Below, one piece after another: positions 23,101-35,876 of a stretch of 64,000 nucleotides of DNA; position 1 is the stretch's first letter; every line of letters begins with the position of its first letter. A program made the position numbers and the translations under genes. The DNA comes from Selaginella tamariscina. Its lineage: Eukaryota; Streptophyta; Lycopodiopsida; Selaginellales; Selaginellaceae. The DNA lies in NCBI GenBank assembly GCA_003024785.1, contig PUQB01000449.1, forward strand, positions 62,001 through 126,000. The letters are read 5' to 3'. The notes under the pieces were generated by a model. That model did no database searches. It was not told where the DNA came from and saw nothing but the letters and a program-made list of their open reading frames with translations.

Positions 23101-25610
23101 CACAAGCTCAATAAGCAAAAAAGGTGAGACATCCAATCAACCTAGAGAACGAAAACGATGGGGAGTCCAACGAAGAGGAACTAGTGATATAACTCTTTGA
23201 GTTGGGACATTGGCTGAGAAAGTGCATTGGAGTGGAGACTGTTGCAGAGCAAATAAGACTCGCTCAAGACCAAGAATCAGGGGAAACACCATGGATACAG
23301 GAAAGCCTCGTAGGCAAAATATGAGAAACCCAGGTATTAGTAACCCATGTGAGCTACTCCGCCTATCCCCCGGGTTATATGAAGTCCGGACCAACCATAG
23401 CTCTTCCAAAGGTCACAATGACAATAGTAGATTTTGTGGATGATATGCTAGCCATACCAAGTTAAGTTGTGGGCCGCATTGTCCGCAACATTATCGTGGA
23501 CAGAGGTTTGGGCGTGAACATCATGTTGGTGGAGCTCCACAAAGAGCTAGGAATGCCACCCTCGGAACCTTCACCCTTCCTCATACGTATGGCAAACTAA
23601 GCCAAGGTGACACCCAAGGGCATTATGAGGAAGGTAGAAATGAAGATCTGGAGCACCAAATTTATGATAAATGTCATCATTCTTGACATGCATGCAACAG
23701 GGGGTTCGACATGCTCCTGGGATGATCGCAACTTAAGGACGCAAAGGTGCAACATGACTAGGAGCACCATTAAGTAAGATTCCCCACGAAAAAGGGATTG
23801 ATATCCATGATAGTGGAGCAAGTCTGGGCACTACCCTTGGAGTCTTGACCACATGAATACCATGTGCCAAACAAGAGTGAGGGATTTAACAACGATGAAG
23901 AAGTGACCATCCTCGCTTGCCTACTGGACTTGTTTATTGTAGAGGATGTAGACCTTTGCCATGAAGTGCAAGAGACCGTTGTAGCATACCACGTGATAAG
24001 AAGGAAGCCCCTAAAAGTGCAAGTCCCAAAGTGGCCCATTATGTGGAAGGAACTGAAGAACATCGCCTGCATGCTCAAGAGGAGTACCACGACAAGCTTA
24101 TGTACGGGTGGAACATGACCCCGAGGCAACAATAAAACAAGTAAATGTGAGCATGGATGAGGAATCTCAACTGGTACACATCAATGCTCACATAGAACTG
24201 AAGCTGAGAGAACGAATTGTTGACTACCTCTGCAGCCACAAAGAAGTGTTTGCTTACCACGACTTAAGGAGAGTACTGCCAAAATTGTGCCAACATAGGA
24301 TCAAGATGAAGCTCGATACAAGCCCTAGCCACTAACAATAGTACCGCATCAACCTGAGCCTCTCCCGAAAATGCATGATGTTCCAATTGATCAGGGAAAA
24401 GCTATACACGCAGGGGAGATGACATCCTCTGGAGACGTCCCTTGTCATGGGTAATCTACAAGATCCTCAAAACAGCCTAATGCTAGACACTTCGGAGGGG
24501 AGAAGACATCTAGGAAACATGACTAAGGTGGCCTATGATTTTCAAGACGCCACTAGGCAACAAGGAGCTACAGTGACAGACAACAAATTGGCCATCAACA
24601 ACTGGCCAAGTCATGGAGTACCACCCAACAACAAAAATCACAGCGGTCAAGAAGTGGGGCCTAGACTCCATAAGCTTGAGTAACCCGAAGGGCCACAGGA
24701 CACACTCCAGGTACAGTGCAATGGCAAGGGACTACACCACGAAGTGGGTCAAAGTGAAGGGAGTCACTTCATCAACAAAACGGCCTACAAGTTAGGAAGT
24801 ATGATCATCATCAAGCACCTCATGTCAACAAATGATTACTCACAAAGGAACGGATAGGTCAAGTCCACAAACAAGACACTGATGACCATCTAGAGGAAGC
24901 TTTGCCGCAATGAACCTTGGCAATGGAAATAGATACTACCATCTGTCTTATAGATACTACATCTGTCTTAAGGTGCATCGAATGACCTTCAAGACTACAA
25001 GTGGAGCCACGTTTTTTCATTTGGCTTATGACTTGAGGGCCATCATGCCATGGGAGGTTACCATCCCTAGCTCACGTACAAGCCAGGGGAACAAGTTCAC
25101 GGAAGAACTAGGGGTTGCCCAAAGGAGGTTAGAGCAATTGGAATAGTTTGACGAAGAGCAATTCGTGGCGCAATGAACCAGGGACAACCATCAACAACAA
25201 GCCAAAAGAAAAGAAACTTCAGAGGTAAAATGAGGATGGTATGTGAAGGTGCAAGTACTCTGGAGGGGCAAATCTAGGCTAGGATGGAAGAGACCATATG
25301 AGGTCCCCAAAGTCTTTAACAACATCATGATGTTGCTAGGAGCTAGTGGACAACCACTACGGTAGACAGCCAACGAGAACCACCATAAGCTGTATATCTA
25401 CTCGGTTGAAGCTCCAACCAAGGCATCCCAACTTGTCCCTAGCCACACGTGTGGCCAGGTCACATGGTCGCATGGTCCACGAGGGTGGACCTCATGCATA
25501 AGGCACATACTATGAAGGTAATGATGGTTAGACTGTGCCATCATTACGTGTAAGGATAAATGCACTAGTCCACCTCATATGGCATCATTAGGATTGCCAC
25601 GTTGGCAACA

Positions 25611-27671
25611 TGCACATTATAATTAATAAAATGGGAATGACTATAGTCCCATTTTTTAATAATTAGCAATTTTAGTTATTTAATTAGTGTTTTCTAATAT
25701 TAAAGAAATATTCTTTAGAATAATATAGGTTTTTAAAAAAGAATATTTTTAGAATATATGTTTGAAGATAGAATATTCTTTAGAACATTATATTTTTGTA
25801 ATTAACCTTTTAATAAATTATAGCATTCATGGACCAAAAATTAATAATTAAGTTATATAATATATTATATTTAAAATTGTATGAGCTTAATATAAAAATT
25901 AGTAAAGAGCATGATACATTATAAATATTTATGTTGTTATTAAAATATTAATATTTAAATATAACATTAATTAAAATTTTGTACTAGTAATAATATAATA
26001 TATATATACAAAAATCCTATACAGTCAATCTTCCATATCTTTTTATAAATTTATATAATTAAATAAACAATTTGATACTATTATTAAAGAGTTTATTATA
26101 ATTATGAATATTAAATATACTATATTTTTATAATTTTGTAATTGCTTTAAGCTTTAGAAAACATACATTCTCTTGCGGTTTTTAATCGTGATTTTTTCAA
26201 TGCTTCTTGACATCCACCCATATCGAATGAATTTAACATTTATAAAACATGCTGGGTCTTTTTGATTGGGAAACCATGTTTTCCATTATATTTTTTGTTC
26301 TCATTCTCATGTCGCCTTTTTTATGGTTTGAACCATGTAACCTTTACCATATATTTTTTGTGATAACTTCAGGTGTGGTCAATAATTTGACTCATCCAAA
26401 TAGGCTGATTATATGACACATCTGGAGTAATGAGGACAATCATTAATTTTTTAAAGATACTTGTAGCAATCAAAGTATGATTTAGGTTTTTGGTTCCTTT
26501 ATTCAACAAAGTGTGGGGTTTGCACTTCCAATCACTATTGACTTATATGTCGTCTATGCTCATTGATGTCATTTCAATCTCCTCTCGCCACTTTGTTAGG
26601 CCAAAAAGGGTGTTATAATTATGTACTTGTGACAGTAGGCCCTTCTAACTCTCAAACAACAATCTCTTAATAGTCAACCACATGCTTATATGGTTCTGAG
26701 TAACCAATTGCCTTATAAAAGTTCTTTGACATCGATTTTTGAAACCATGCCACATATTTTTTGATGCCATCAATAATAAGCTTTTGTTCCTTGAGCTGGG
26801 CACTCAATGGAATAAGGTTTGGTTGTCCTTCTGGAAGAAGTGGCTTTCCATCCTCCACTTTTGAAAAGCATTAAGTCCTCTTTCGGTAACCATTCCTACT
26901 TTGATGGCCGTAACTTGTACTGCATAATAGGTATACCATCTCTTATGGAGAAAAAGAATTGTAGTGGCATGGATGGTCCTCATTACTCCAGATGTGTTAT
27001 ATACTCAACCTATTTGGATGAGTCAAATTATTGACACACTTGAAGTAATCACAAAAAATAATATGGTTAAGGTTGCATACAAAAAGGCGACATAAGAAGG
27101 AGAGCAAAAGATATAATGGATGCCTAGAGAAAACATGGTCTCCCAATCAAAAAGACCCAGCATGTTTTATAAATGTTAAATCCATTCAATATAGGTGGAA
27201 TGTTAAGAAGCGTTAATAAAGTCACGATTAACAAAACTACAAGAGAATGTATGTTTTGTATATTTATATATATTATTAATAGTACAAATTTTTAATTAAT
27301 GTTATATTTAAATATTAATATTTTAATAACAACATCAATGTTTATATAATGTACCTCTTATGCTCTTCCTTAAGTTTTATATTAAGCCCATACAATCTTT
27401 AAATATAATATATTATATAACTTAATACCTTTTACTTTTATAATGTTATTAATTTTTGGTCCATAAATGCTATAATTTATTAAAGGGTCAATTACAAAAA
27501 TATAATGTTCTAAATAATATTTTCTCTTTAAACATACATTCTGAAGAATATTCTTTCAATAATTATTCTAAAGAATATTCCTTTAATATTAAAAACTGCT
27601 AATAAAATAATTAAATTATTAATTATTAAGAAATAGGACTATAGACATGCCCATTTTAGTTACAATGTGCA
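25611..27671 (-). mobile_element. Foldback derivative of the DUF7869 transposon
   Basis: Both ends carry the family terminal repeat: left TGCACATTATAATTAATAAA, right (inward) TGCACATTGTAACTAAAA. The arms extend far inward: 25611-26445 is repeated, inverted, at about 26965-27671. The left and central part (26160-26960, minus strand) is a degraded copy of exon 2 of the transposase gene at 59347-60364 (EDGKPLLPEGQPNLIPLSAQ, IIDGIKKYVAWFQKSM). The right arm is an inverted second copy of the end of that gene. The element is non-autonomous, 2061 bp, and nested in gypsy-2. Confidence 0.8.
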
Positions 27672-27759
27672 TACACCCTTAAAAGAGATGATAGGAGTAA
27701 GTGTAGGATGCATGTCTCTCTCTCTCTATAGCAAGTTTGCTCACCTCTCAGTAGAACAT

Positions 27760-29700
27760 TTGACACTCCTCCATCACTAGAATGGACCGAACAATGCCAG
27801 CAATCATCCGAAAGATTCAGGTGTCTTATAGAGACCAGAAGAGGTTAGTAGAGCTCATCGCACCCAAGTACTCCAAATTCAAGGATTTGATTGAGTGACC
27901 TGACGTCCAAAAAGTCAAAATGCACATGCACATGCTCAAGTTCTTCAACCTCCCTTGAGGAGAAGTGAAGAACCTGGGGTTCGCTGAGATAGCCAAACAA
28001 TTCATCTAATTTGCATAGCTAGAAGCTGGGAGACTAGGCAATCAAGAATCTACTTACTTAGGAGGCAGTGCATCCTTCTATGTAGGGTCTAATGAGCTGG
28101 CAGCAGTGTTTCAACTACCAAAGGACAGTCTTGTAGTAGGGAGTTGTTAGAATTCGAGCCCTAGTGGTCACTACCAAGAAGAATGAGGCATCACGGCGGT
28201 ATACAAGGAAGAAAGGAGGTGGCCAAGTTCTTGGCACTCGTAGCCTTCATGTTCATTGGAAAAATGGAGAGTGCAACTGGCAAATGCCATTTGTAGCAAT
28301 TGGGAGGGAGTCGTAGTCAATTGGGCAAATTGCTTTAGGTGCTACATGATCCTGGCCCTAACTTGTGGTATCTATGGGATCCATGGTGGGACAAAGTGGA
28401 AGCTCCCCACGACCAACCATATCAGTGTTATGATTGCTGGCATGTTTAGCCAGCTGCAACTCTAATACTGACATAGCTCTGGTCCGACACGACATGAGAC
28501 ATGGAGGGGGGAGAGTAGGTCATAACAAATCAGGCAAGAAAGGGGGAACAACTAAAAACCCCGAAGTCGTCATGGAAGCGAGTAAGAGACGACGCATTCT
28601 GGAGCAAGAACAATCTATGCTCAAGAAACCCCACAAGAAGGAGCAGAGACCCCCAACCATGGAACCCATATTGGCAGTTTATGGCAGTAGGCCCCCCATT
28701 ATCGCTGAATTCGACACATGTGCTGCAAGGAGCAACCGGGAATCCAGCATGACCATCACAACTAGTCGACCTAGAGGATGAGGGGTGAGATTCCAAGGAT
28801 ATGCTTGGTGACATACCATCACTTCCATGCCAACGGGTAGTGGGCTTTGTTGTCCCCCTTTGAACTTGCAAAAGCCTTTGACTGAATTGGGAAAGCGGTG
28901 GCAATGTACAATGACCTGGACCTCATGGGTGTGGCCAAGGAGCACAATGCCATATTAGATAAGCTTATAGAATAGTGTTGGGCCGTGCAGAAGGAAGCCA
29001 AGGATACAGGGAATGGGTCATCCATGGAGTTCAACAGTGGAAGATCACGAAGATGGGGCAAAAGTACACAGAGAAGGCCTGAAGTGCACTAGCTATGGGC
29101 CTCAACAAGCTACATGATAGCCTCAAGTGGCTCCAAGACCAACTCAAGCATGACCAAAAGCATGTTGTAGTAAAGAAATAGCGGCAAACCTACGAGCTTG
29201 TGACAAGGCTTGAGCAAAGGGAGAGGCAGCTTAGGGAACCTAAGAGAAGCTGGCAACAGTCAAGGAGGAGTTGCACCAATGCATTACCCAACTTACAGAG
29301 TGGAATCAGGAGCTAACCGAGGCCATGGCCATGGCAAAGCTTGCAACCAATGTTAAAAGGACAAATGGCAATCATTTTATTCTAGCAAGAAGAGGGGGAG
29401 GAGCACGTTTGAGTAGTCGAAGCTCAACTGGACCAGCTACAAAGCACTAGGAGCAATAGCTCGTGGTCAAGGAACAAGAGAAGGAAGCCACCACCTACCA
29501 CAAAGCACTACAATATAGGCTAGGGATAAAGAACGCATGGCCTGAGAATGTGCTAACATGTAAGTTCGAGCATCTGGCCGATGGTTTGTCCACCATCGAA
29601 CAACTAGCATACATGAATGAGGAGCGGTCCAGAGGGAGGCTGAACGGGGGAGTGCACAATGTACAACGAGTACGAACCGATAGTGATGGCTGTTAGGCAT
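27760..29700 (+). mobile_element. Decayed extra coding region of gypsy-2, unidentified
   Basis: Plus-strand coding-like segments near 27785-28470 (IIRKIQVSYRDQKRLVELIAPKYSKFKDLIE) are followed by Gln/Glu/Arg-rich, coiled-coil-like segments at about 29090-29690 (DQLKHDQKH, LEQRERQLREPKR). I cannot name the family. Position between pol and the 3' LTR suggests an accessory frame of the retroelement. It is broken. Confidence 0.45.
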
Positions 29701-29854
29701 CGTTGACAAAAGGCTAGATCCAATTGTTCAGACCAACCACCAAGGTACTAAGGATTGGACGCATGAGGGAGGTGCATTAAGTCAGTAGCATAAGACCATG
29801 TCATAGGGTGACAGCCCAATAGGGAAGTGCCACCTGGCCTATGTCCTATACCAC

Positions 29855-31634
29855 TAGTTTTTATTATGACTCGACCCTTTACTTTGGACGTTGACTGTTG
29901 TTACCTACTGTACTATGTTGATGGACCTTAAATGTAGTAGGAAACAGGCCCGCTTAGTGCACTTGGGTATCTGGTGATGGTCCGGCTGGGTATCATTAGG
30001 TATTTGTAGGAAACTCTAAGTGAAGCTAGAACTTACCTTTTAGAAACTCACCCCCAATTTTGACGTCCTGAATAGGCTGATTGGTCTTTGCAGATGAGTT
30101 TGGTGTGTTAAGTACGGTTAGGAACACCCCTAGGGTTACCCTAACCCACGCCCTAAAACCCCCACCCCCTTGGGTAGGGTTTAGGGGTAAGAGTAAGGGT
30201 GAGTTATAGGCTCATATTGTTAATTTATCTAAGGGGCTAAAATTCATGCCAGCCCACTTACACATATAGGAAAAGAGGGGGGGCTGTCACATAAATAAGG
30301 TAAGTATACGTAGGAGAGCTGGGTTCATGATTGAGTTCGTTGCTCTTCTGCCGGTGCAAGCTTTAGCTTGTGTCGTTAAGGTACAACCCTCTGTTGTACC
30401 GCCCTAACTTCCAAACGACAGGGGTACGTCCCACCTTCGGGGTAGCTTACCCTTAACGTTGGCAAATCATGCCTAGGAGGACTTGTCGAGATGCACGTTC
30501 CAAGAAGCAGAGGTTGAGACTTGTCTCCAGCCTCCTCCTCCACGTCAAGCTAGGAGCAACACTCACAGCTAACTAGGGCACGTTCGTGTCCTTGTCCAAC
30601 TGTGGGCGTGGGTTCTTGATTGACAGGGTTTCCTTACCAAGTCTTGAGGGATAATTGAGGGGTTCTAGAGTTGGCATTTAGGAGCCATTGGTGCAACTCT
30701 TGAATCTAAGGGCTATGGCATGATAGCCCACATCGGGGAAGGCAGTGTCACATGGAGATGTGACACTGGGCTAAACGTCACATGGTACAATGCTGAGGCA
30801 CGCCCTTTGGGGTTATGTCATGGGCTTGTTGCCAAGGGGGTTGGATACTTTAGCAAACAGACATGCTTGTGCTTGCACTAGGGTGCTAAGCCTTGGGCAT
30901 CTGCTCAAGGGAGGTTAGGTCTCATAACTAGGTGGCTTTGGCACACTTGGCTAGGGGAGTGTTCTCCTTGGAATTCAAGGGTTGAACAACCTAAACATGT
31001 TAGCAGGAGCCCTTTCGTGAGGCACTCGCAAGTCATGTGCTTAAGGTTATCAAACCTAGCCTTAGGGAGTTTGCTTAGCAGAACACTCGTTCCGCCTATG
31101 GCACACACTCGTGTCCTCACTAAGTACTAGCCCTAGGTCTAGGGTATAACTTGGCCACTCAAATCCTTAAGGGTTAGTCATGGTTTAGGGTACCCCTTGT
31201 CGCCCTAAAGGGGTTGTACTCCTGGATGAGGGTGATTCCTCAAGGGGTAAGTGACGATGCCTTAGCTCTGTCCAGGGGTATGTGTGGAACACACGTCTCC
31301 TTGATGGGGGTTAGGGCATGAGCCTGTCTAGGTCTTCTAGGGCAAGACCCTAAGTCAATTAGGGTTATCCCTCAAGGGTTTTTGGGGGTAGACACTCTAG
31401 GGAGACTTAGGCTAAACCCTAAGTCAACTAGGGTTATCCCTCAAGGGTTCTGGGGGCAGACATTCTAGGAGACTTAGGCTAAACCCTAAGTCTCCTGTCC
31501 ACTTGGGCATTAGAGTCTAACCCTAGGGGTTGTTCTGGGAAACTTAGCGTTGCTCACACAGGGTGATGATGCCAAATGGCCACCTGGCAGCCACGTGTTG
31601 CCACGTGTTGGCCCTTTGGGTTAAAACTCTGACA
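29855..31634 (+). mobile_element. Solo LTR, family X long form (1.78 kb), in gypsy-2 3' LTR
   Basis: It starts TAGTTTTTATTATGACTC (family start without its first bases) and ends AAAACTCTGACA. The 5-bp duplication ACCAC lies on both sides (29850-29854 and 31635-31639). It includes many CCTAGGGTTA/CCCTAA tracts. Its ends match the 950-bp form at 14758-15707, but the middle is longer. Confidence 0.85.
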
Positions 31635-32057
31635 ACCACCCTACCCACTATATAAGCAGGGAGGTAAGTAGTGGGTTGGAGTCCTAGTCCATTTTCTTGT
31701 GTGTGTCTTCTTCTAGCCATCTCTAGGGAAGGGGCCACTCGTACTTCTAAGAAGCAATATATACATATCTCTTATGTTTACCATTGCCCACCTCCCCACA
31801 TCTCCTTCCTTCCTCTCCTCTTCCTACTCCCTCCTCATAGGGAGCCCACGCACCACCAAGAGGGAGGTCCAGTTTGCTAGTACATGAACCCTCACAGCAT
31901 CCAGGTAGAGGCTACCACAACACCTTCATGTACATCCCGAAGTGACAACCAGACCCCCGACTTGAAACCTCAGGATTGGGCATTGGCAACGATGTCATGG
32001 CGACCACGAGACTACCTAAGTCACCTCACACCTGGCCTGCAAAGTTTCTGACAACCA

Positions 32058-33680
32058 AATATATTGAAATCATAAGTAATAACTAATACAAAATTGTTCA
32101 CTTGTGTTAACTCATTTGAAATGTTCTTACCTTGACAAATTGTTAGTTGCCATAATTTCCTGTCATGCCAGACTGACATGTAATTTTGAGAATGCATTGA
32201 ATTTTCCTCTTATACCAAGGTCTACAATTCTCAAAAGGGTTTCATCATTTTTGCTTCTTTCTTGGATAGGATTTCATTTAAGAAAAAGGAGCTTCAATTA
32301 GGAGAAAGAACGACACTCATTGTGTTGCAAGTGCTCAAAATTATTTTAAGAATTACTTGTAAAGATTGTTTCTCTCTACAATCGCACTCTTTATCTAAAT
32401 TCAAACAAATGTAGAGTTTAAGGGTTCTCTTTCTATATTTTTAAACACTCTTTGTGTGTCACTTGGTCATGGCTTTGACAATTTAAATTGGAATTCCACC
32501 TTAATTAAAAGGTTTTTTCTTTGCAAAGATGGATAGGTACCTAGTCGTTCATGTTTATATCAACAAATTCTTGAGAGAAGATTCTCCAAAAATGGACTAA
32601 CCACAATAAGCTGGCCTATGAAGATCCAAAAGGGATTCCTTTTTATTCTTGTTTAGAAAAATTGATGAGGAAGCTATTTTCCCTTCAAGAAATAACTTGG
32701 CTAGTTGTACTTGTACTTCATGTGCATATAAAGTAGTATTCTTTACCAAGGAGACATGTACATTCAGAGGCAATTGAACAACATGTACAAGATATTAAAG
32801 ACAAAGTTGTGGCAGCTATGCACAAGAATAAAGGCTCAAGGAAAAGGCTTTTAAAATATTAAGTGAGTATCCTTACATCATTCAATGGACATTGTAATTC
32901 TTTATTGCAAAGAACAGTGAGGGCTTGGACAATGCAGCCTCAACCCCCACACCAACTAAAATAGCTCATTTGTCTTTCTTTCATGGAGTTTGCTAGTGAA
33001 CACCATGGATGCCACCTTTCTTGTTTATCTTCTATGTATGTGGTTCATTTTCAGACCACACTTTTTGACATCATCCCTGAGATCAACATCATTCATGTTG
33101 ATTACATTAAAATGATCAATGTGTACTATTGCCAAAATATTTTGGATGATTACTGAAGGCTTTAAGAAGGTGTATGGTTTATAGGCAGATCTATAAACTT
33201 TATGATGTTCGACTTGTTGGACAACCTCCATCTCCCTAATGAAACTTTGTTGAAGTGGAAAAGAAACACCTCACCATGCACTAGAATTTGTTAATGTATC
33301 TCAATCCCATGGCCATGCCCATCTTCATTCTTCCAATATCTTTGTATTTGGTTGTCATCCTCGCAAATGCACTCTGATGTATACACTTTAAATAGTATGA
33401 ATTGGGCTCTTTTAGTTTGTAACACATGCATTCAAGCTCAAGTTGGCAAAATTATAAAAGGTACATTGCATTCTTTTTACAATGCATTTTGTAACTTGCA
33501 CTCCTATTGAAGTGTTGTTCATAAATTACCATATCATTTTCTAAAGAGATCACGAGCTTGCTAAGAATGATGGTGTTGCTAATCTTGTCCTCCTAGGATA
33601 TGATAGCAACACATACATTATTCCAAATGTTATGAAAGATGAAATGTGGTTGATGGCCGTGTGTGTCCACTAGCAAAGAT
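32058..33680. other. AT-rich stretch with possible decayed coding
   Basis: No intact gene. Around 32590-33250 on the plus strand there are patches that read like eroded protein (KLAYEDPKGIPFYSCLEKLMRK, EAIEQHVQDIKDKVVAAMHK), with breaks between them. I do not recognise a family. Confidence 0.35.
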
Positions 33681-34080
33681 AGACATGTGGAGTGTCCAAA
33701 AATGGCTGGGTGGAGGCCAAACTCATGCGGCCTATCGACGAAGGGGTGGCTGCGGATACAGCTGGAAGGATGTTGACTGTTGGTTAGGTAGCACTAACAG
33801 ATTGGGATAGGTGATAGGTAGTGTTGATAGCAATCTAGGATATGATCTTTCGGACTAAACTATCAAGATGCAGAGGATGACACGTGTGGGTGAGGAGCAT
33901 TAAGACAATTCACTTGTACCTACTCTGATAGAGGACACCCCAATGGGGAAACGCCACCTGGATTATGGCCACATACTTCCCGACCTAGTTCATCTTCTCT
34001 TGTGTCTTGTATGTGGAACTAGATAGGGGTCATGTCCTACAGCCACTGCATCTTGGTGACCACTAAAACAACCTAAATTT
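33680..34080 (+). mobile_element. LTR fragment related to gypsy-2
   Basis: GACACCCCAATGGGGAAACGCCACCTGG and the following CATCTTCTCTTGTGTCTTG resemble the LTR of gypsy-2 at 29800-29850 and 31670-31720. Old and partial; boundaries approximate. Confidence 0.5.
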
Positions 34081-35525
34081 GCCTAGATCTGGCATGTAGT
34101 CCTCAATGACCAAAATGCTTATGAGTGTATCACTTAGAACAAGGTATATGAATTATAGGGAGCACTCACCAAGGTTGATGCAAGTTATATGCCACCACCA
34201 CATGCTATGGTTTATTGATTTTACTATTGGTACGGGAAGTATGGTGTAGCTTGTGCGACCACTATGCAATATCGAAAGGGCATATTGACTTGTTAAGATT
34301 TTTGAAGACCTAAAAACAAAGATTCATCACTTGTAATTGAAATTGGTGATTTATAAATTTGTAGATTTTAGTTCAATCAATATTATATAGATTCATCAAG
34401 CAGTTTTTGATCTCTATAAGAAGAAGTCAACATGCAATCTCACCAATGTTTTCAGTAACAAGTCATAAAAACCTTACCAACAAAACCAACTTGTTGATTA
34501 CGAAGCTTTGAGTGACTTATGACTATTAACTATATCTCTATTAGTTATTGCAATTCACCATGATTTTAAGTATGATGGTGTGTTTTATTTGTGGCCTAAT
34601 AAGTTTTACCAATTTTTAAATTCGCATTTCATATTTGAGATTTATATAAATCATAATTAATATAAACACAAAATGGGTCCAACCTCACCACAATATAGAG
34701 TACTACACAATATTCAATATATATTGTAAAGTTATATTTCACTAAATTTGGAAGCTCACTTTCTCATATATACAAATTAGAACTTGAAAATAAAAACATT
34801 TTTATTCAGTTTTTTAGTATTGTACAACTTCTTGAACTGATAATTTAGCATTTTAACATTTGTCACATGGTTCATCGTCATCGAACTCATACTATGAAAC
34901 TTCTTTCATGAACTCAGAAAGAAAAAACACATATTTGTATAATTCTGAACATCCCCACTTGTCACCATGACATTAAAATATCCTATTAACTTCACATTTA
35001 AGTTATATTTTATAATTTAATTAACATGAATAAAATATCTACTTTAATACTTAAATAAGATGCACTATTACTCATTGCAATTTGTGTGCTTGGAGGCTTG
35101 TGGGCTTAAAGACTCACTTCATAAGTCAAATATTCTCACTTCATAAGGCAATAGTGTTACTTCATATAGTCACTTGTCATGAGCCTCAATGCTAATGCAA
35201 AATTTATATGATATCTTGGTTAATCCAAATAATTTAAATCGTGGAACTACTATTCATTGCAATTGCAAGTTACTTTCTTGTAATGTTGTATCAATATATA
35301 TTGAAAACATTTTCTTCTAACATAAATGTAATTAATAAACTAATCATGTGATCGATTCCAGTTTAGTTCTTGGTGTTATTACTGAGTTATGCTATCTTAT
35401 AAAGTTATCTTACACAATTGATATTAATGGATCCATTCTTGATTATAAGCACTATGACTTGCAATTCTAGTCTCTTCTCTTACCCTTCGCCATAGCCCTC
35501 CATAATCAAGTATGGTTCTATCATG
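34080..35525. other. AT-rich stretch, nothing identified
   Basis: No open frame of note, no clear repeat ends and no RNA gene recognised. Confidence 0.5.
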
Positions 35526-35876
35526 CTACCCAAACGTGATACTCCATAACCAATCTAAAATAACATAGTTTTTGGTTATTACAAAGCAAGTGTGTAACCA
35601 TGTGTGATCATATACTACATACATGTATGTGGCATAACTATTGTTGTTTAACAATAAAGGAACCAAGCATGTAAGATGATACAAGTGTCCACAACCATAT
35701 TGGCAATTGCTCATTTTAGTGAATCCACTAAAGCATATCGGACAATCTTCATTTAACGGCTTTTGCCAACATTGATCCCCATCACATGTTCTCAATTGAT
35801 TATGAACTGTTAAAGTGATATCTAATGATAACACACACATCCCATGCATGATGCTTTGTGAAGAAGGTCGATCCAT
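35526..35876 (-). pseudogene. RING-like zinc-finger coding remnant
   Basis: A 116-residue open frame contains NEDCPICFSGFTKMSNCQYGCGHLYHLTC split over consecutive pieces: CPIC, then CQYGCGH, then YHLTC. The spacing resembles a RING-H2 or RING-variant finger. Upstream minus-strand DNA (35880-36100) reads as eroded protein continuing the same way (GDAIVYSNV) but is interrupted. It may be the tail of a degraded host gene or a transposon-borne E3-like gene. Length and context do not support an intact gene. Confidence 0.4.

Larger units (their letters stand above)
20135..32057 (+). mobile_element. Decayed Ty3/gypsy element (gypsy-2) with nested insertions
   Basis: An old, broken plus-strand element with many breaks. 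The 5' LTR is at about 20135-20551 and the 3' LTR at about 29773-32057. They share TAAGACCATGTCATAGGGTG and GTGTGTCTTGTTCC-like and ACTACCTAAGTCA words; the 3' copy is split by a solo LTR. Parts seen in order: a gag region at about 22000-22330 (W-rich core KAHAWW...), a CCHC knuckle at about 22689-22740 (CRVCNVRGSHNTYDC), a protease-like region at about 23480-23760, the start of a reverse-transcriptase region near 24300, and an integrase region at about 24600-25140 (DYTTKWVKVKG, FKTTSGATFFHLAYDLRA). After pol, 27760-29700 holds a further decayed coding region with a coiled-coil-like part. Extra 3' reading frames are known in Tat-lineage elements. An AGGGAGG purine tract precedes the 3' LTR. 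Confidence 0.75.

Noticed and set aside
23770-24132. 120-residue minus-strand open frame
   Set aside because: Antisense within the pol region of gypsy-2; no protein motif seen.
30120-30200. Interstitial telomere array (CCCTAA-like words, also near 15030, 42940 and 57060)
   Set aside because: The words are irregular and occur at the same place in every copy of LTR family X, so they are part of that LTR.
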